A DNA stretch of 64,000 bases from Scytonema sp. UIC 10036 (GTDB taxonomy: Bacteria > Cyanobacteriota > Cyanobacteriia > Cyanobacteriales > Nostocaceae), in NCBI RefSeq assembly GCF_009725235.1, contig NZ_WJFC01000014.1, positions 1-64,000 of the forward strand, read 5' to 3'. This document shows positions 33,648 through 42,802 of this stretch, piece by piece (positions within the stretch are counted from its first letter, which is position 1; each line of letters starts with the position of its first letter). A program made the translations under genes and the position numbers. Below the pieces are notes generated by a model. It was not told the DNA's origin. It saw nothing but the letters and a program-made list of their open reading frames with translations, and made no database searches.

Positions 33648-36571
33648 AATTAAGCTGTAACTGTGGCTGTCACTCAAACCAGAACTCAAACTGTGGCTGC
33701 TGTACGGGTGTAGATATTTTGACACCCATGAAGATAACAAACCTACCAGGTTCGTCTACTTTATCATACCGCGTGGGTACCCATGCCACCTTTTTGGAAA
33801 CAATGAAAGCGCGTCTAGCTAACAACAGCTTTCCAGCGCTCAACAACCTGAAAACAAGAGATGCTAACGACTCCTCTATCGCCTTCTTAGATGCATGGGC
33901 AACAGTTGCTGACGTTCTGACATTTTATCAAGAACGCATCGCTAACGAAGGTTATTTACGCACCGCAGTTGAGCGTCAGTCCCTGGTGGAATTAGCACGT
34001 TTGGCAAAATACGCACCATCACCCGGTGTCAGCGCCAGTGTCTATTTAGCTTTTACCCTTGAAGACGGCTACAATATAGAGATTCCCGTTGGTACTCGCG
34101 CTCAAAGCACACCCACTTCTGAGGGACTCCCCCAATCATTTGAAACATCGGAAAAACTAGAAGCCCGTGCAGAGTTGAATATTCTTAAACCCAGGATGAC
34201 TCAACCGCAGGGGATTACTCTAAATCCAGATAAGCCCAATCCAACGGACGCCTCAAAAATTGACAAGCTTTATTTAGAGGGTATAGGGGCGAACCTGCAA
34301 ACGAACGATCTCCTTTTATTCATCTTTGGCAATAGTGACAAGCAGCAGATTTGGCGTCGGGTTCAGACGACTGAACTTCAAACTGCTGACAATCTAACCA
34401 AGATTATACTACAGCCCCCTGCGCCAGCGATACCACAACCTGACTCGCAAACCACGACTCAGACAGAACAAAGTGGCTCATCGCGAACCCCAACTAAGGC
34501 AGAAAAAATAGAACAAATCCTCAAACCACCATCACAGCAACCAGCCAATGCTTTACAATTGCAGCGTACAAACGAGCAAATCTTTGACCCTAAAAAGGTA
34601 GACATTACACCGTGGTTAATTAAAACTTTAAAGCCTGCTGTAGGTAGCGCAATTTATCAGATTTTAACAGGTAATGGGATTTGTTCCGAGTTACAGCAAA
34701 TTCAGGCTTTAGGTATCAAAGCTGCTCCTTTTGGACATAACGCAGGACTAAATCTTGTTCTCAACGAAAGTGGGCAGTTTACTAATAGATTTGAAGAATG
34801 GCAAATTGCAGGTGTAGAAAATAATAAGCTACCAGCAGAGTTGCAAAAGGTTTTAGCATTAGATGCACAGTACGACCAAATGACACCAGGAAGTTGGGTT
34901 GCGATCGAGCGTGCTGATAAAAATGAATTGTGTATCTATCGTGTAGAAAAAGTTGAGAATATATCGAAAACAGATTACGGCCTAGTTGCTAGGGTAACAC
35001 AACTGACTTTAGATAAACCTTGGTTACAAGAAGAGGATATATCTTTGGAGATAATGCGTAAAACTACGGTATATCTCAAGAGCGAAGTTCTCTCTTTATC
35101 AGAAAAACCTATCAAATTGGATGTATCCAATAAAACAGAAACATCTACCGAAAATGACATCCTCGACCAAATGGAAATTGAACTGGATAATCTTTACGAA
35201 GGTTTACATCCAGGTCGTTGGCTAATTATTTCTGGCGATCGCAATGATACATCCAATATAAACGGTGTCAAGGGTAGTGAAGTCGTTATGTTGGCTGGGG
35301 TCAGACAGGACGTAAATCCTAATTTACCTAATGATAAACCCCACACCTTCCTCAAATTTGCTCAACCTTTAGCCTATTCTTACAAACGTGACACTGTGAC
35401 TATCTATGGCAATGTGGTAAAAGCCACTCATGGAGAGACGCGTACTGAAATCCTGGGTAGTGGTAATGCATCTGTAGCAAACCAACAATTTACCCTCTCT
35501 GGACGACCCCTCACTTATCTACCGGGGCTGACACCCACAGGTGTTACCAGTACCTTGGAGGTCTATGTTAACGATGTCCGTTGGTATGAAGCAGAAACTT
35601 TGAATCAGTTAAGCCCAACTGACCGTTGCTTTATGACTAAAACTGACAATGATGGCACTGTAACTATTATCTTCGGCGATGGGAAAAATGGGGTTAGGTT
35701 ACCTACTGGTATTGAAAATGTTAAAGCAGTTTACCGCATTGGTATTGGCAAAGGGGGTAATGTTGGAGCAGAACAAATCAAGCAACTTGCGACACAACCT
35801 CTAGGTTTAAGAGGTGTCATTAATCCCTTACCAGCAACGGGTGGTGCAGACCCTGAAAGTCGCGAACAAATCCGCCGCAATGCATCTTTGGGGATGACAT
35901 CCCTTAACCGTACTGTTTCCGTCAAGGATTATGCAGACTTTGCTCGCAACTTTGGTGGTATTGGTAAAGCAAGCGCTGTGTATCTTTCAGATGGGGTTCG
36001 TCAAGTTGTTCATCTCACCATCGCTGGCGCTGACGATATTCCTATTGATAAACACTCAGATTTATACCGTAATTTCCTCCAAGCACTACACAAATTTGGT
36101 AACCCCTATCAACCAATATGGGTAGATATACGCGAACTTATGCTGTTAATTATCAGTGCTCGTGTACGTATTTTATCCAGTTATCAATGGGAAACAGTAG
36201 AACCGAAAATCCGTGCTGCATTACTCGATACTTTCAGCTTTGACCGTTGGGAACTGGGTCAAGATGTAAGACTGAGTGAAGTCATTAGCACGATTCAACA
36301 AGTGGCTGGGGTAGATTACGTGGATGTGGATATCCTAGATTCCGTTTCGGAAACCGAAGCTAAACAACCAGACCTTTTAAAAATAAAACTTGAAAACCTA
36401 GCAAAGGTGGGTATGGGAATAAGTACAGCACAGCCAAAACAACGTATCGATGTTAACTTAGCTTTTGCTCATCCAATAGCTGGTAAACGCTATTCTCCTA
36501 TCCACCCTGCTCAATTAGCTATTCTTAGCCCCCAAGTGGCGGACACGCTGATTCTTAAGGAATTGAAATGA
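33644..36571 (+). CDS. Baseplate J-like protein (Pvc12 type) with Cys/His N-terminus
   Basis: 975 aa. The first 22 residues hold C5, C7, C9, H10, C17, C19 and C20, a compact metal-binding-like knuckle. Then comes the large gp6/J-like baseplate pattern (SSIAFLDAWATVADVLTFYQERIANEGYLRTAVERQSLVELARLAKYAPSPGVSAS) and the J core (VKAVYRIGIGKGGNVGAEQIKQ, GGADPESREQIRRNASLGMTSLNRTVSVKDYADFARNFGGIGKAS). A Gln/Pro linker lies near residues 260-310. It forms baseplate wedges together with the preceding protein. Confidence 0.92.
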   Translation: MKLSCNCGCHSNQNSNCGCCTGVDILTPMKITNLPGSSTLSYRVGTHATFLETMKARLANNSFPALNNLKTRDANDSSIAFLDAWATVADVLTFYQERIANEGYLRTAVERQSLVELARLAKYAPSPGVSASVYLAFTLEDGYNIEIPVGTRAQSTPTSEGLPQSFETSEKLEARAELNILKPRMTQPQGITLNPDKPNPTDASKIDKLYLEGIGANLQTNDLLLFIFGNSDKQQIWRRVQTTELQTADNLTKIILQPPAPAIPQPDSQTTTQTEQSGSSRTPTKAEKIEQILKPPSQQPANALQLQRTNEQIFDPKKVDITPWLIKTLKPAVGSAIYQILTGNGICSELQQIQALGIKAAPFGHNAGLNLVLNESGQFTNRFEEWQIAGVENNKLPAELQKVLALDAQYDQMTPGSWVAIERADKNELCIYRVEKVENISKTDYGLVARVTQLTLDKPWLQEEDISLEIMRKTTVYLKSEVLSLSEKPIKLDVSNKTETSTENDILDQMEIELDNLYEGLHPGRWLIISGDRNDTSNINGVKGSEVVMLAGVRQDVNPNLPNDKPHTFLKFAQPLAYSYKRDTVTIYGNVVKATHGETRTEILGSGNASVANQQFTLSGRPLTYLPGLTPTGVTSTLEVYVNDVRWYEAETLNQLSPTDRCFMTKTDNDGTVTIIFGDGKNGVRLPTGIENVKAVYRIGIGKGGNVGAEQIKQLATQPLGLRGVINPLPATGGADPESREQIRRNASLGMTSLNRTVSVKDYADFARNFGGIGKASAVYLSDGVRQVVHLTIAGADDIPIDKHSDLYRNFLQALHKFGNPYQPIWVDIRELMLLIISARVRILSSYQWETVEPKIRAALLDTFSFDRWELGQDVRLSEVISTIQQVAGVDYVDVDILDSVSETEAKQPDLLKIKLENLAKVGMGISTAQPKQRIDVNLAFAHPIAGKRYSPIHPAQLAILSPQVADTLILKELK

Positions 36572-39120
36572 TGAACAAATCACCAGACCGTCTTTACGAA
36601 CTCCTACCAGCGATTTACCGCATTCGCGATGCAGAACTTGGTTATCCCCTTCGGGATTTATTGCATGTCATTACAGAACAGGTAGACGTTGTTGAAGCTG
36701 ACATCACTCAACTTTATGACAACTGGTTTATTGAAACTTGCCAAGATTGGGTAGTACCATATATTGGCGACCTCATTGACTACCAAAGCGTCCTTTACAC
36801 TGGTAAATTGAGAAACGCAAGTACTCTTGAAGGACAACAGCACAACAAAATTTTAATTCCCCGACGGGAAGTTGCAAATACTATCCGCTACCGCCGACGC
36901 AAGGGTACCCTGGCGCTGATCGAATCCTTAGCTTATAAGATTGCTGGTTGGTCAGCACGAGTTGTAGAGTTCTATAAGTTCCTTAGCTATACGCAGAATA
37001 TCAATCATTTGGGTTCCCTCAGTCAAACAACAGTGAATTTGTGTCAAATGGATGCACTGGGTAAATTGGATAGCCCATTTGATGAATTAGCACATATAGT
37101 AGATATACGTAGAATCCTTTCTCAATATGAGACCGGGAAATACAATATACCCAGTGTAGGGGTCTTCGTTTGTCGGCTCAAAACCTACTCTGTAACTAGG
37201 ACACCAGCTTATTGCTTGGAGGAAGTGAGCCCTAATTGCTACACCTTCAGTATAACAGGCAACGATATTCCTCTCTACACTCACCCAGTACTCGAAGAAG
37301 ATTCCAGCCAAAATCCTCGTGAGTGGAATTTACCCATTCCCATCAGCCGACGAGCTTTGCAGTCTCGCATGAGTGACTATTATGGCCCAATCTCAGAGCA
37401 ATTTCTCAAAAGTTTAGAAATCTGGGTGGGAGATGGGTCACAAGTGCTACCAGTAGCGCCAGAGAAGATTATTGTTGCTGACCTGAGCGATTGGAATTAC
37501 CAACCTCCTAGAGACCATGTCGCAGTTGACCCAGAACTCGGTCGTATGGTTTTTCCACGACGCCAATTACCTAAAAATGGAGTTTGGGTTTCTTACTATT
37601 ATGGTTTTAGTGCTGACATCGGTGGTGGTGAATACAACAGACCATTGTTGAATCCTGAAGGAAATTTGCTGCTTGACGTAGAAGATGCGATCGATCCCGC
37701 AGGACTGATCGCGAAACTGAAAGAGAATTCTCCTTTATCCCAGTTTATGCGATCGCAATTCTCCCTCAATACCCAAAACCTGTTGAATAGTCACAATCCC
37801 GTTTACTCCCCCCAACTATCATTAATTAAGGCTGTCGTTGATGAACTTAACCTACTGCTTCTAGGCGAAAGTCTTTATGAGGAACACCGTTTTGCATCTA
37901 TAAGGTTAACTGAGAGAACCAATTGGTTGGTTCAGCACAACCTGCAAGGTAAAGAACTGATTCGCCTCAATCGGTTGCTTTTACAAGAAGTCTTTCCCTA
38001 CGAAATCAGAAAGCATAAAGACTATGCACTGTACCAAGTCAGTCAAAATATAAGAGAATGCCATCAAACTATTACTGAAGCAATTTTACAATGGCAGAGA
38101 GAGAAACCTCGTCGTGCTGTCATCGAAATTCTTGATAGCGGTGTCTATGTAGAACGGATTGACATTCACCTAGAAACTTCTCAAACCCTGCAATTACGTG
38201 CAGCCAATCGTCAACGTCCAGTCATTCGCATTCTAGACTGGAGGACTTCTTACGGAGATGCGTTAAATGTCACACTCAACTCAGGAAGTTCCTTCACCCT
38301 TGACGGCTTACTCATTACCGGGCGAGGAGTCCATATAGAAGGCGTAGGGGCGCAAGGCATTGCGCCCGTACAGACATCAAGACATGGGATGCAAAAACCA
38401 CCATCAGTATTTATCCGTCACTGTACACTAGTACCAGGTTGGTCATTGCATTGGGATTGCGAACCTCGACACTCAAATGAACCAAGTTTAGAGCTATTCA
38501 ACACAGACGCACATACAGTCATTGAACATAGTATCGTTGGCTCTATTGAAGTCAACCAGGATGAAGTTCAGACTGACCCCTCACCCATACACATCTACGA
38601 TAGTATAATAGATGCTACCAATGTGGAACGGGAAGCCATTGGAGCAGTAGGTAGCTCCATAGCCCACGCTCGGTTAACCATTGCACGGAGTACTGTACTT
38701 GGTCAAATTAACGTACATAGTATAGACTTAGCAGAAAACAGTATTTTCAACGGAAAAATATTCGTCAGCCGTCAACAACAAGGTTGTATTCGTTTTTGTT
38801 ATGTGACTCCGAACTCACGCACGCCACATCGGTATAATTGTCAACCCGATTTAGTAGAACAGGCGATCGCAGAAGAAGCTGAACGACAACAAGAACGCGA
38901 TCGGGTACAACCTCAGTTTAACAGCACACACTATGGCACACCCACATACTGTCAGTTAGCAGATAGTTGTGCGGAGGAAATTAAACACGGCGCTGATGAT
39001 GAATCGGAGATGGGTGTTTTCCATCACCTGTATCAATACCAAAAAGCGGCTAATTTACGCAACCGTTTGGATGAGTATACACCAATTGGTATGCAAGTAG
39101 GCATTATTTACATTAACTAA
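36568..39120 (+). CDS. Phage tail I-like eCIS baseplate protein
   Basis: 850 aa (ATG 36568 overlaps the previous stop; ATG 36571 also possible). The N-terminal SPDRLYELLPAIYRIRDAELGYPLRDLLHVITEQVDVVEADITQLYDNWFIETCQDWVVPYIGDLI matches tail protein I-like eCIS proteins. Residues about 520-780 look like a right-handed parallel beta-helix (VIEILDSGVYVERIDIHLE, FTLDGLLITGRGVHIEGV, TVIEHSIVGSIEVNQ, RLTIARSTVLGQINVHSI), a fold common in tail spikes. One GGGCGC palindrome is in frame at 38344. It may present receptor- or surface-binding elements. Confidence 0.85.
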   Translation: MMNKSPDRLYELLPAIYRIRDAELGYPLRDLLHVITEQVDVVEADITQLYDNWFIETCQDWVVPYIGDLIDYQSVLYTGKLRNASTLEGQQHNKILIPRREVANTIRYRRRKGTLALIESLAYKIAGWSARVVEFYKFLSYTQNINHLGSLSQTTVNLCQMDALGKLDSPFDELAHIVDIRRILSQYETGKYNIPSVGVFVCRLKTYSVTRTPAYCLEEVSPNCYTFSITGNDIPLYTHPVLEEDSSQNPREWNLPIPISRRALQSRMSDYYGPISEQFLKSLEIWVGDGSQVLPVAPEKIIVADLSDWNYQPPRDHVAVDPELGRMVFPRRQLPKNGVWVSYYYGFSADIGGGEYNRPLLNPEGNLLLDVEDAIDPAGLIAKLKENSPLSQFMRSQFSLNTQNLLNSHNPVYSPQLSLIKAVVDELNLLLLGESLYEEHRFASIRLTERTNWLVQHNLQGKELIRLNRLLLQEVFPYEIRKHKDYALYQVSQNIRECHQTITEAILQWQREKPRRAVIEILDSGVYVERIDIHLETSQTLQLRAANRQRPVIRILDWRTSYGDALNVTLNSGSSFTLDGLLITGRGVHIEGVGAQGIAPVQTSRHGMQKPPSVFIRHCTLVPGWSLHWDCEPRHSNEPSLELFNTDAHTVIEHSIVGSIEVNQDEVQTDPSPIHIYDSIIDATNVEREAIGAVGSSIAHARLTIARSTVLGQINVHSIDLAENSIFNGKIFVSRQQQGCIRFCYVTPNSRTPHRYNCQPDLVEQAIAEEAERQQERDRVQPQFNSTHYGTPTYCQLADSCAEEIKHGADDESEMGVFHHLYQYQKAANLRNRLDEYTPIGMQVGIIYIN

Positions 39121-39130
39121 AGAGGATAAT

Positions 39131-41434
39131 ATGCAAGGCGAATTTAGAGGGGATTTTACCCGTAACACCTACGATAAGAGCAAGCAGTTCTTACGAGTAC
39201 TCATGCAGCAAGGACGAGTTCAACTCGATGCTGACTGGAACGAACAGGTATCTATTTTATTAGATCGCATACAAACCTTAGCGAAGGACATCATTGGACT
39301 GCATGGGGGTTCAGAAGATAATTGCGGCTTTGAGTTTATCGCTACTGAAGAACAGATTGATAACCTCAAAAATTTGAGCGATGGGGAAAAAGCAACATTA
39401 AAAGAACAATTGCGTTCCGAAGGTTTTCTCATTGGAAAAGGGAACTACTATGTAGAAGGTATACTGTGTGAAAATAACAACTACATACCCTTTGCCAAGC
39501 AACCAAACTTTACCCCTAATCTTAGTTTAGGTCCCCGTGAAATCAAAGAAAAAGCTATTAATTATCTTGCTTATCTAGACGTTTGGGAAAGGCACATCAC
39601 TCACGTTGAAGATTATGATGAGTTAAAAGCAGGGATTCGTGAAGTTGCTTTAGGTGGTGTAGATACGGCAACTCGCTCAAAGCTAGTATGGCAAGTAATG
39701 CTGAAAAAACTTGACGATGATAACAATATAAAAATCATTGGGAATCAAGTTAAAAGGAACTATAATTTTTTCCGGAATTTGTTAGGTCAAGACCATTTGA
39801 AGCCAGGAAATGGAGTGTTGAGAGCCAGAACAACAAAACTCTTGACTCCTAGCTCAAAGGATTCTTGTATCATGCCTTTTCATTCCAAATATCGTGGAGC
39901 AGAAAATCAACTTTATAGAGTAGAGGTTTTTGATGTTTACCGCACTGGTAACAATTGTAAGGTTACATTTGTTTGGTCGCGGGATAATAGCTCAGTTGTT
40001 TTTCCTATTGTGGCATTTTCAAGTCTCACAGACTCAACCATAACGCTCACACTTGAATATCTAAAATGCGGCGATCGCTTCAGTTTATCGCTAGGAGATT
40101 GGGTAGAGATTGTATACGATAATTATGTACTTCATGATGTTCCTAGAAAACTGTTCAAAGTTGATAAAGTTGACCCGATAGAAAACCAAGTTACACTCTC
40201 GTTAGAAGTAAATTCTGAGAAAATAGACTCTCGGCTCCATTGTTGGAATGCAGTTGGCTCGGAACAGCGTCCTCTACTACGCCGATGGGATTCCCGTGAA
40301 ATTTCTGTAGAACCACAGAACGGAAAAGATGAGTGGATTGCACTAAAAGATGGTGTTGAGGTTCAATTTTCAGAAGGCTTTTATCAGGTAGGTGACTATT
40401 GGCTGATTCCCGTCCGTACTGCCACAGGAGATGTAGAATGGCCTAAAATAAAAGATGGAGATAAACTAATACCAGATGCTCAAAAACCTCATGGAGTAGC
40501 TCATTATTATGCCCCACTGGCAATTATTTCAGTTGATTCAAATCAAGTAGAAGCTTATGATTGCCGACAGAAGGTGAGCAATCAGACTAAATTTGAATTG
40601 AATCGTGTTATTAACGCTAGTTGGCATCACGATCAAGTGTTTGAAGTCAGCAACTTAGGAGAACAGGGAGAGGGAGAAACCACAGCACCAGACCAAATCT
40701 TTGATGTTAAGTCACAAGATTTAAAAAATTTATTAACTCAATTAGGATTGGTGATTGAGTTCCAAAAAGCAGTACGAGTTGATAGTCTGCACCAGCGTAG
40801 TCTGTTACTTTCAGCACAAAAAATTACCCCAACAGGTGGCATAGAGTCTTATCTGTTACCAGTAAATATTGAACCAGTGGAAGTTAAAAAGAGGGAAATA
40901 AAGTCTATTCGTTGGTTCATTGGTAACGATATTGTCAGTAACGAATTTAATTTAATTACAGAAGTTGAGAGAGCGAATAATCAAGACTTTACTAATGCTG
41001 TTCGTTTGATTCTGCCTCAAGATTGGTCTACAAAAGAAGTTTTTACGAAACATACTTTCTCTCAGTTGAAAGTCATACTACATGGTGAGTTCATCTTGAA
41101 TGAAGAAATTCTACTTATTATCCCAAATCTGAATGACACCAAGAAACTTAATGATGGTATAATTCCAGAGAATTTCCGCCAGCATTTGATGGAACAAGGT
41201 ATTTCCATTTCCCACAAAGCTCTTCTTTTTAAAGAAAAGGATAACCTGAGATGGCGCTTAATTAATGGAGAAAAGATGTACGTTATTAGGCAAGAAAACA
41301 ATCAACTAACTGTTAACACAGTTCATGCACTTGATGGAAACCATATCTGGCCCGGTGTACCCGAAATCCCTAGTGGAAATGGGTCAAGTGGTGATAACTG
41401 GATTAGTATTATTAATATCCTGCAACCACAATAA
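39131..41434 (+). CDS. DUF6519-type large eCIS protein
   Basis: 767 aa. The N-terminus MQGEFRGDFTRNTYDKSKQFLRVLMQQGRVQLDADWNEQ is strongly conserved in proteins closing eCIS baseplate operons. The middle has FDVYRTGNNCKVTFVWSRDNSSVVFPIV and RPLLRRWD motifs usual in that family; the C-terminal ~230 residues are variable. No transmembrane segment is seen. It is the last gene of the operon and, as no Pvc13 fibre is recognisable, a candidate fibre or anchor component. Confidence 0.82.
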   Translation: MQGEFRGDFTRNTYDKSKQFLRVLMQQGRVQLDADWNEQVSILLDRIQTLAKDIIGLHGGSEDNCGFEFIATEEQIDNLKNLSDGEKATLKEQLRSEGFLIGKGNYYVEGILCENNNYIPFAKQPNFTPNLSLGPREIKEKAINYLAYLDVWERHITHVEDYDELKAGIREVALGGVDTATRSKLVWQVMLKKLDDDNNIKIIGNQVKRNYNFFRNLLGQDHLKPGNGVLRARTTKLLTPSSKDSCIMPFHSKYRGAENQLYRVEVFDVYRTGNNCKVTFVWSRDNSSVVFPIVAFSSLTDSTITLTLEYLKCGDRFSLSLGDWVEIVYDNYVLHDVPRKLFKVDKVDPIENQVTLSLEVNSEKIDSRLHCWNAVGSEQRPLLRRWDSREISVEPQNGKDEWIALKDGVEVQFSEGFYQVGDYWLIPVRTATGDVEWPKIKDGDKLIPDAQKPHGVAHYYAPLAIISVDSNQVEAYDCRQKVSNQTKFELNRVINASWHHDQVFEVSNLGEQGEGETTAPDQIFDVKSQDLKNLLTQLGLVIEFQKAVRVDSLHQRSLLLSAQKITPTGGIESYLLPVNIEPVEVKKREIKSIRWFIGNDIVSNEFNLITEVERANNQDFTNAVRLILPQDWSTKEVFTKHTFSQLKVILHGEFILNEEILLIIPNLNDTKKLNDGIIPENFRQHLMEQGISISHKALLFKEKDNLRWRLINGEKMYVIRQENNQLTVNTVHALDGNHIWPGVPEIPSGNGSSGDNWISIINILQPQ

Positions 41435-41445
41435 TGTAAAGCCAT

Positions 41446-41952
41446 TCACCAGATTTGGGCCAAATCCAAAACAAAACCAGGTAAAACATCCTCTCCCAAT
41501 AAAGTTTGTGGACTTTGTAAAATTTCAACTTCTTGATGAGGACGATAAATTTCTAAGAGCTGCTGTTGGCGATTAATTAACCATCCCAGTCTTGCGCCAT
41601 TATCTATATATTCCCTCATTTTGGCGCGTGTTTTTTCCTTCCCCTGTAGCTTTCCGCTCGAATCTCAAGTCACGGTTATTTTGACAAAGTTGAAAAAATT
41701 GCTCGTGGTTCACCACATAAGTTTTGATGGGCAGCCACCTCGTTCCCAGGCTCCGCCTGGGAATGCCTTAGTAGAGGCTCCGCCTCCCAAATGCGAGGCA
41801 GAGCCTCGCTGTCTGCATTCCCAGGTAGAACCTGGGAACGAGAGGAGGGGATCGGTTTACTTACCCATCGAAATTAATGTGGTGGATCACTCGTCAGTTA
41901 AGTCAATATTTAATTCGAGGGGAGTAGGTAAACTGACGGTATGAGTGTACAA
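41446..41952 (-). pseudogene. Uma2-family (DUF820) pseudogene with MITE
   Basis: The C-terminal part (KMREYIDNGARLGWLINRQQQ, LLEIYRPHQEVEILQSPQTL, LGEDVLPGFVLDLAQIW) reads from about 41640 down to the stop at 41446. The N-terminal part (TLHTVSLPTPLELNIDLTDE start, ATG mutated to TTG at 41952) is cut by a 184-bp insertion, and the middle of the gene is deleted. It converges on the last eCIS gene. Confidence 0.8.
41706..41889. mobile_element. 184-bp MITE with terminal inverted repeats and CTCG target duplication
   Basis: The left end TGGTTCACCACATAAGTTTT pairs with the right end (inverted) TGATCCACCACATTAATTTC, both continuing into GATGGG. CTCG flanks both sides (41702-41705 and 41890-41893). 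The paralogous fragment at 25380 shows the empty site with a single CTCG. The interior holds palindromes GTTCCCAGGC/GCCTGGGAA and a GAGGCAGAGCCTC core. No coding capacity. Confidence 0.85.
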
Positions 41953-42018
41953 TTGAACTCTCTTGGCTTTGAAAAACTTCCAAGAAATAAATTTTGTTGA
42001 TTACTTTTTTATTTGGAG

Positions 42019-42639
42019 CTAAAACAGAGTCAGAATATACAGCAGGGTAAATAGGACAATCCAGATGATGTCTACAAAGTGCCAGTAGATTTCTGCCATT
42101 TCAATGCCAGTGTGTTTAGTGGCAGAGTAATGACCGAAACGGCGCGATCGCCACAACACTCCTAGTATCAACAATAACCCTACAAATACGTGCAAACCAT
42201 GAAAACCTGTCATCAAGTAAAAGCAGTTGGCAAACACGTTAGTTGTTAACCCATATCCCAGTGTCAGATACTCATAGACCTGACCTGCAAGGAAAATAGC
42301 TCCCATCAAAGCAGTGATACCATACCACAATCGCATTCCGGCGATATTGTTCTTCTTAATCGCTGTATCACCTAAGTGGATGACAAAACTGCTAGAAACC
42401 AGGATGACTGTATTAATGGTAGGTACAAGTAATTCTACTTCTGTCCCTTCAGGAGGCCAAACTGCGGTAGCACCGCGTAAAAATAGGTAAGTGGCAAAAA
42501 AACCACCAAACATCAAGGACTCGGAAACCAAAAAAGTTAGCAACCCAAACACTCGCAAGTCTGGATGTTCTTCATGGGAGGCTACTGAATCAAATGCTAT
42601 TTCTGGCGTGTTAAAAGTTGAATCCTGCATAAGTTCCAA
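42019..42639 (-). CDS. ctaE: Cytochrome c oxidase subunit III
   Basis: 206 aa with about five membrane helices (LRVFGLLTFLVSESLMFGGFFATYLFLRG; TVILVSSSFVIHLGD; GITALMGAIFLAGQVYEY; NCFYLMTGFHGLHVFVGLLLILGVLW; EIYWHFVDIIWIVLFTLLYIL). The TGFHGLHV and WHFVD motifs are typical of short bacterial subunit III. Third gene of the oxidase operon, located in thylakoid or cytoplasmic membrane. Confidence 0.95.
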   Translation of the reverse strand: MELMQDSTFNTPEIAFDSVASHEEHPDLRVFGLLTFLVSESLMFGGFFATYLFLRGATAVWPPEGTEVELLVPTINTVILVSSSFVIHLGDTAIKKNNIAGMRLWYGITALMGAIFLAGQVYEYLTLGYGLTTNVFANCFYLMTGFHGLHVFVGLLLILGVLWRSRRFGHYSATKHTGIEMAEIYWHFVDIIWIVLFTLLYILTLF

Positions 42640-42773
42640 TTTCTAAATGAAGGATAGATTATGCTTTCTCCATTCCCACCACACGATTACCAATGTTTTT
42701 TGTCTCTCGCCTCAGCGTCCTCTACGGTTTTTAGTTAGGTAATCTTTGGGTGGGACAGGAGTAAAAAAGTTGC

Positions 42774-42802
42774 CATGTATGCGCTTAAGCGCAACTACGA
42801 AC
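42774..42802. repeat. Stop-supplying dispersed repeat at the ctaD 3' end
   Basis: On the minus strand GGTTCGTAGTTGCGCTTAAG then CGCATACATGG. It provides the ctaD TAG (42795-42797) and a GCGCTTAAGCGC palindrome just after it. Same family as 2520-2548 (hesA) and 3554-3580. Confidence 0.75.
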
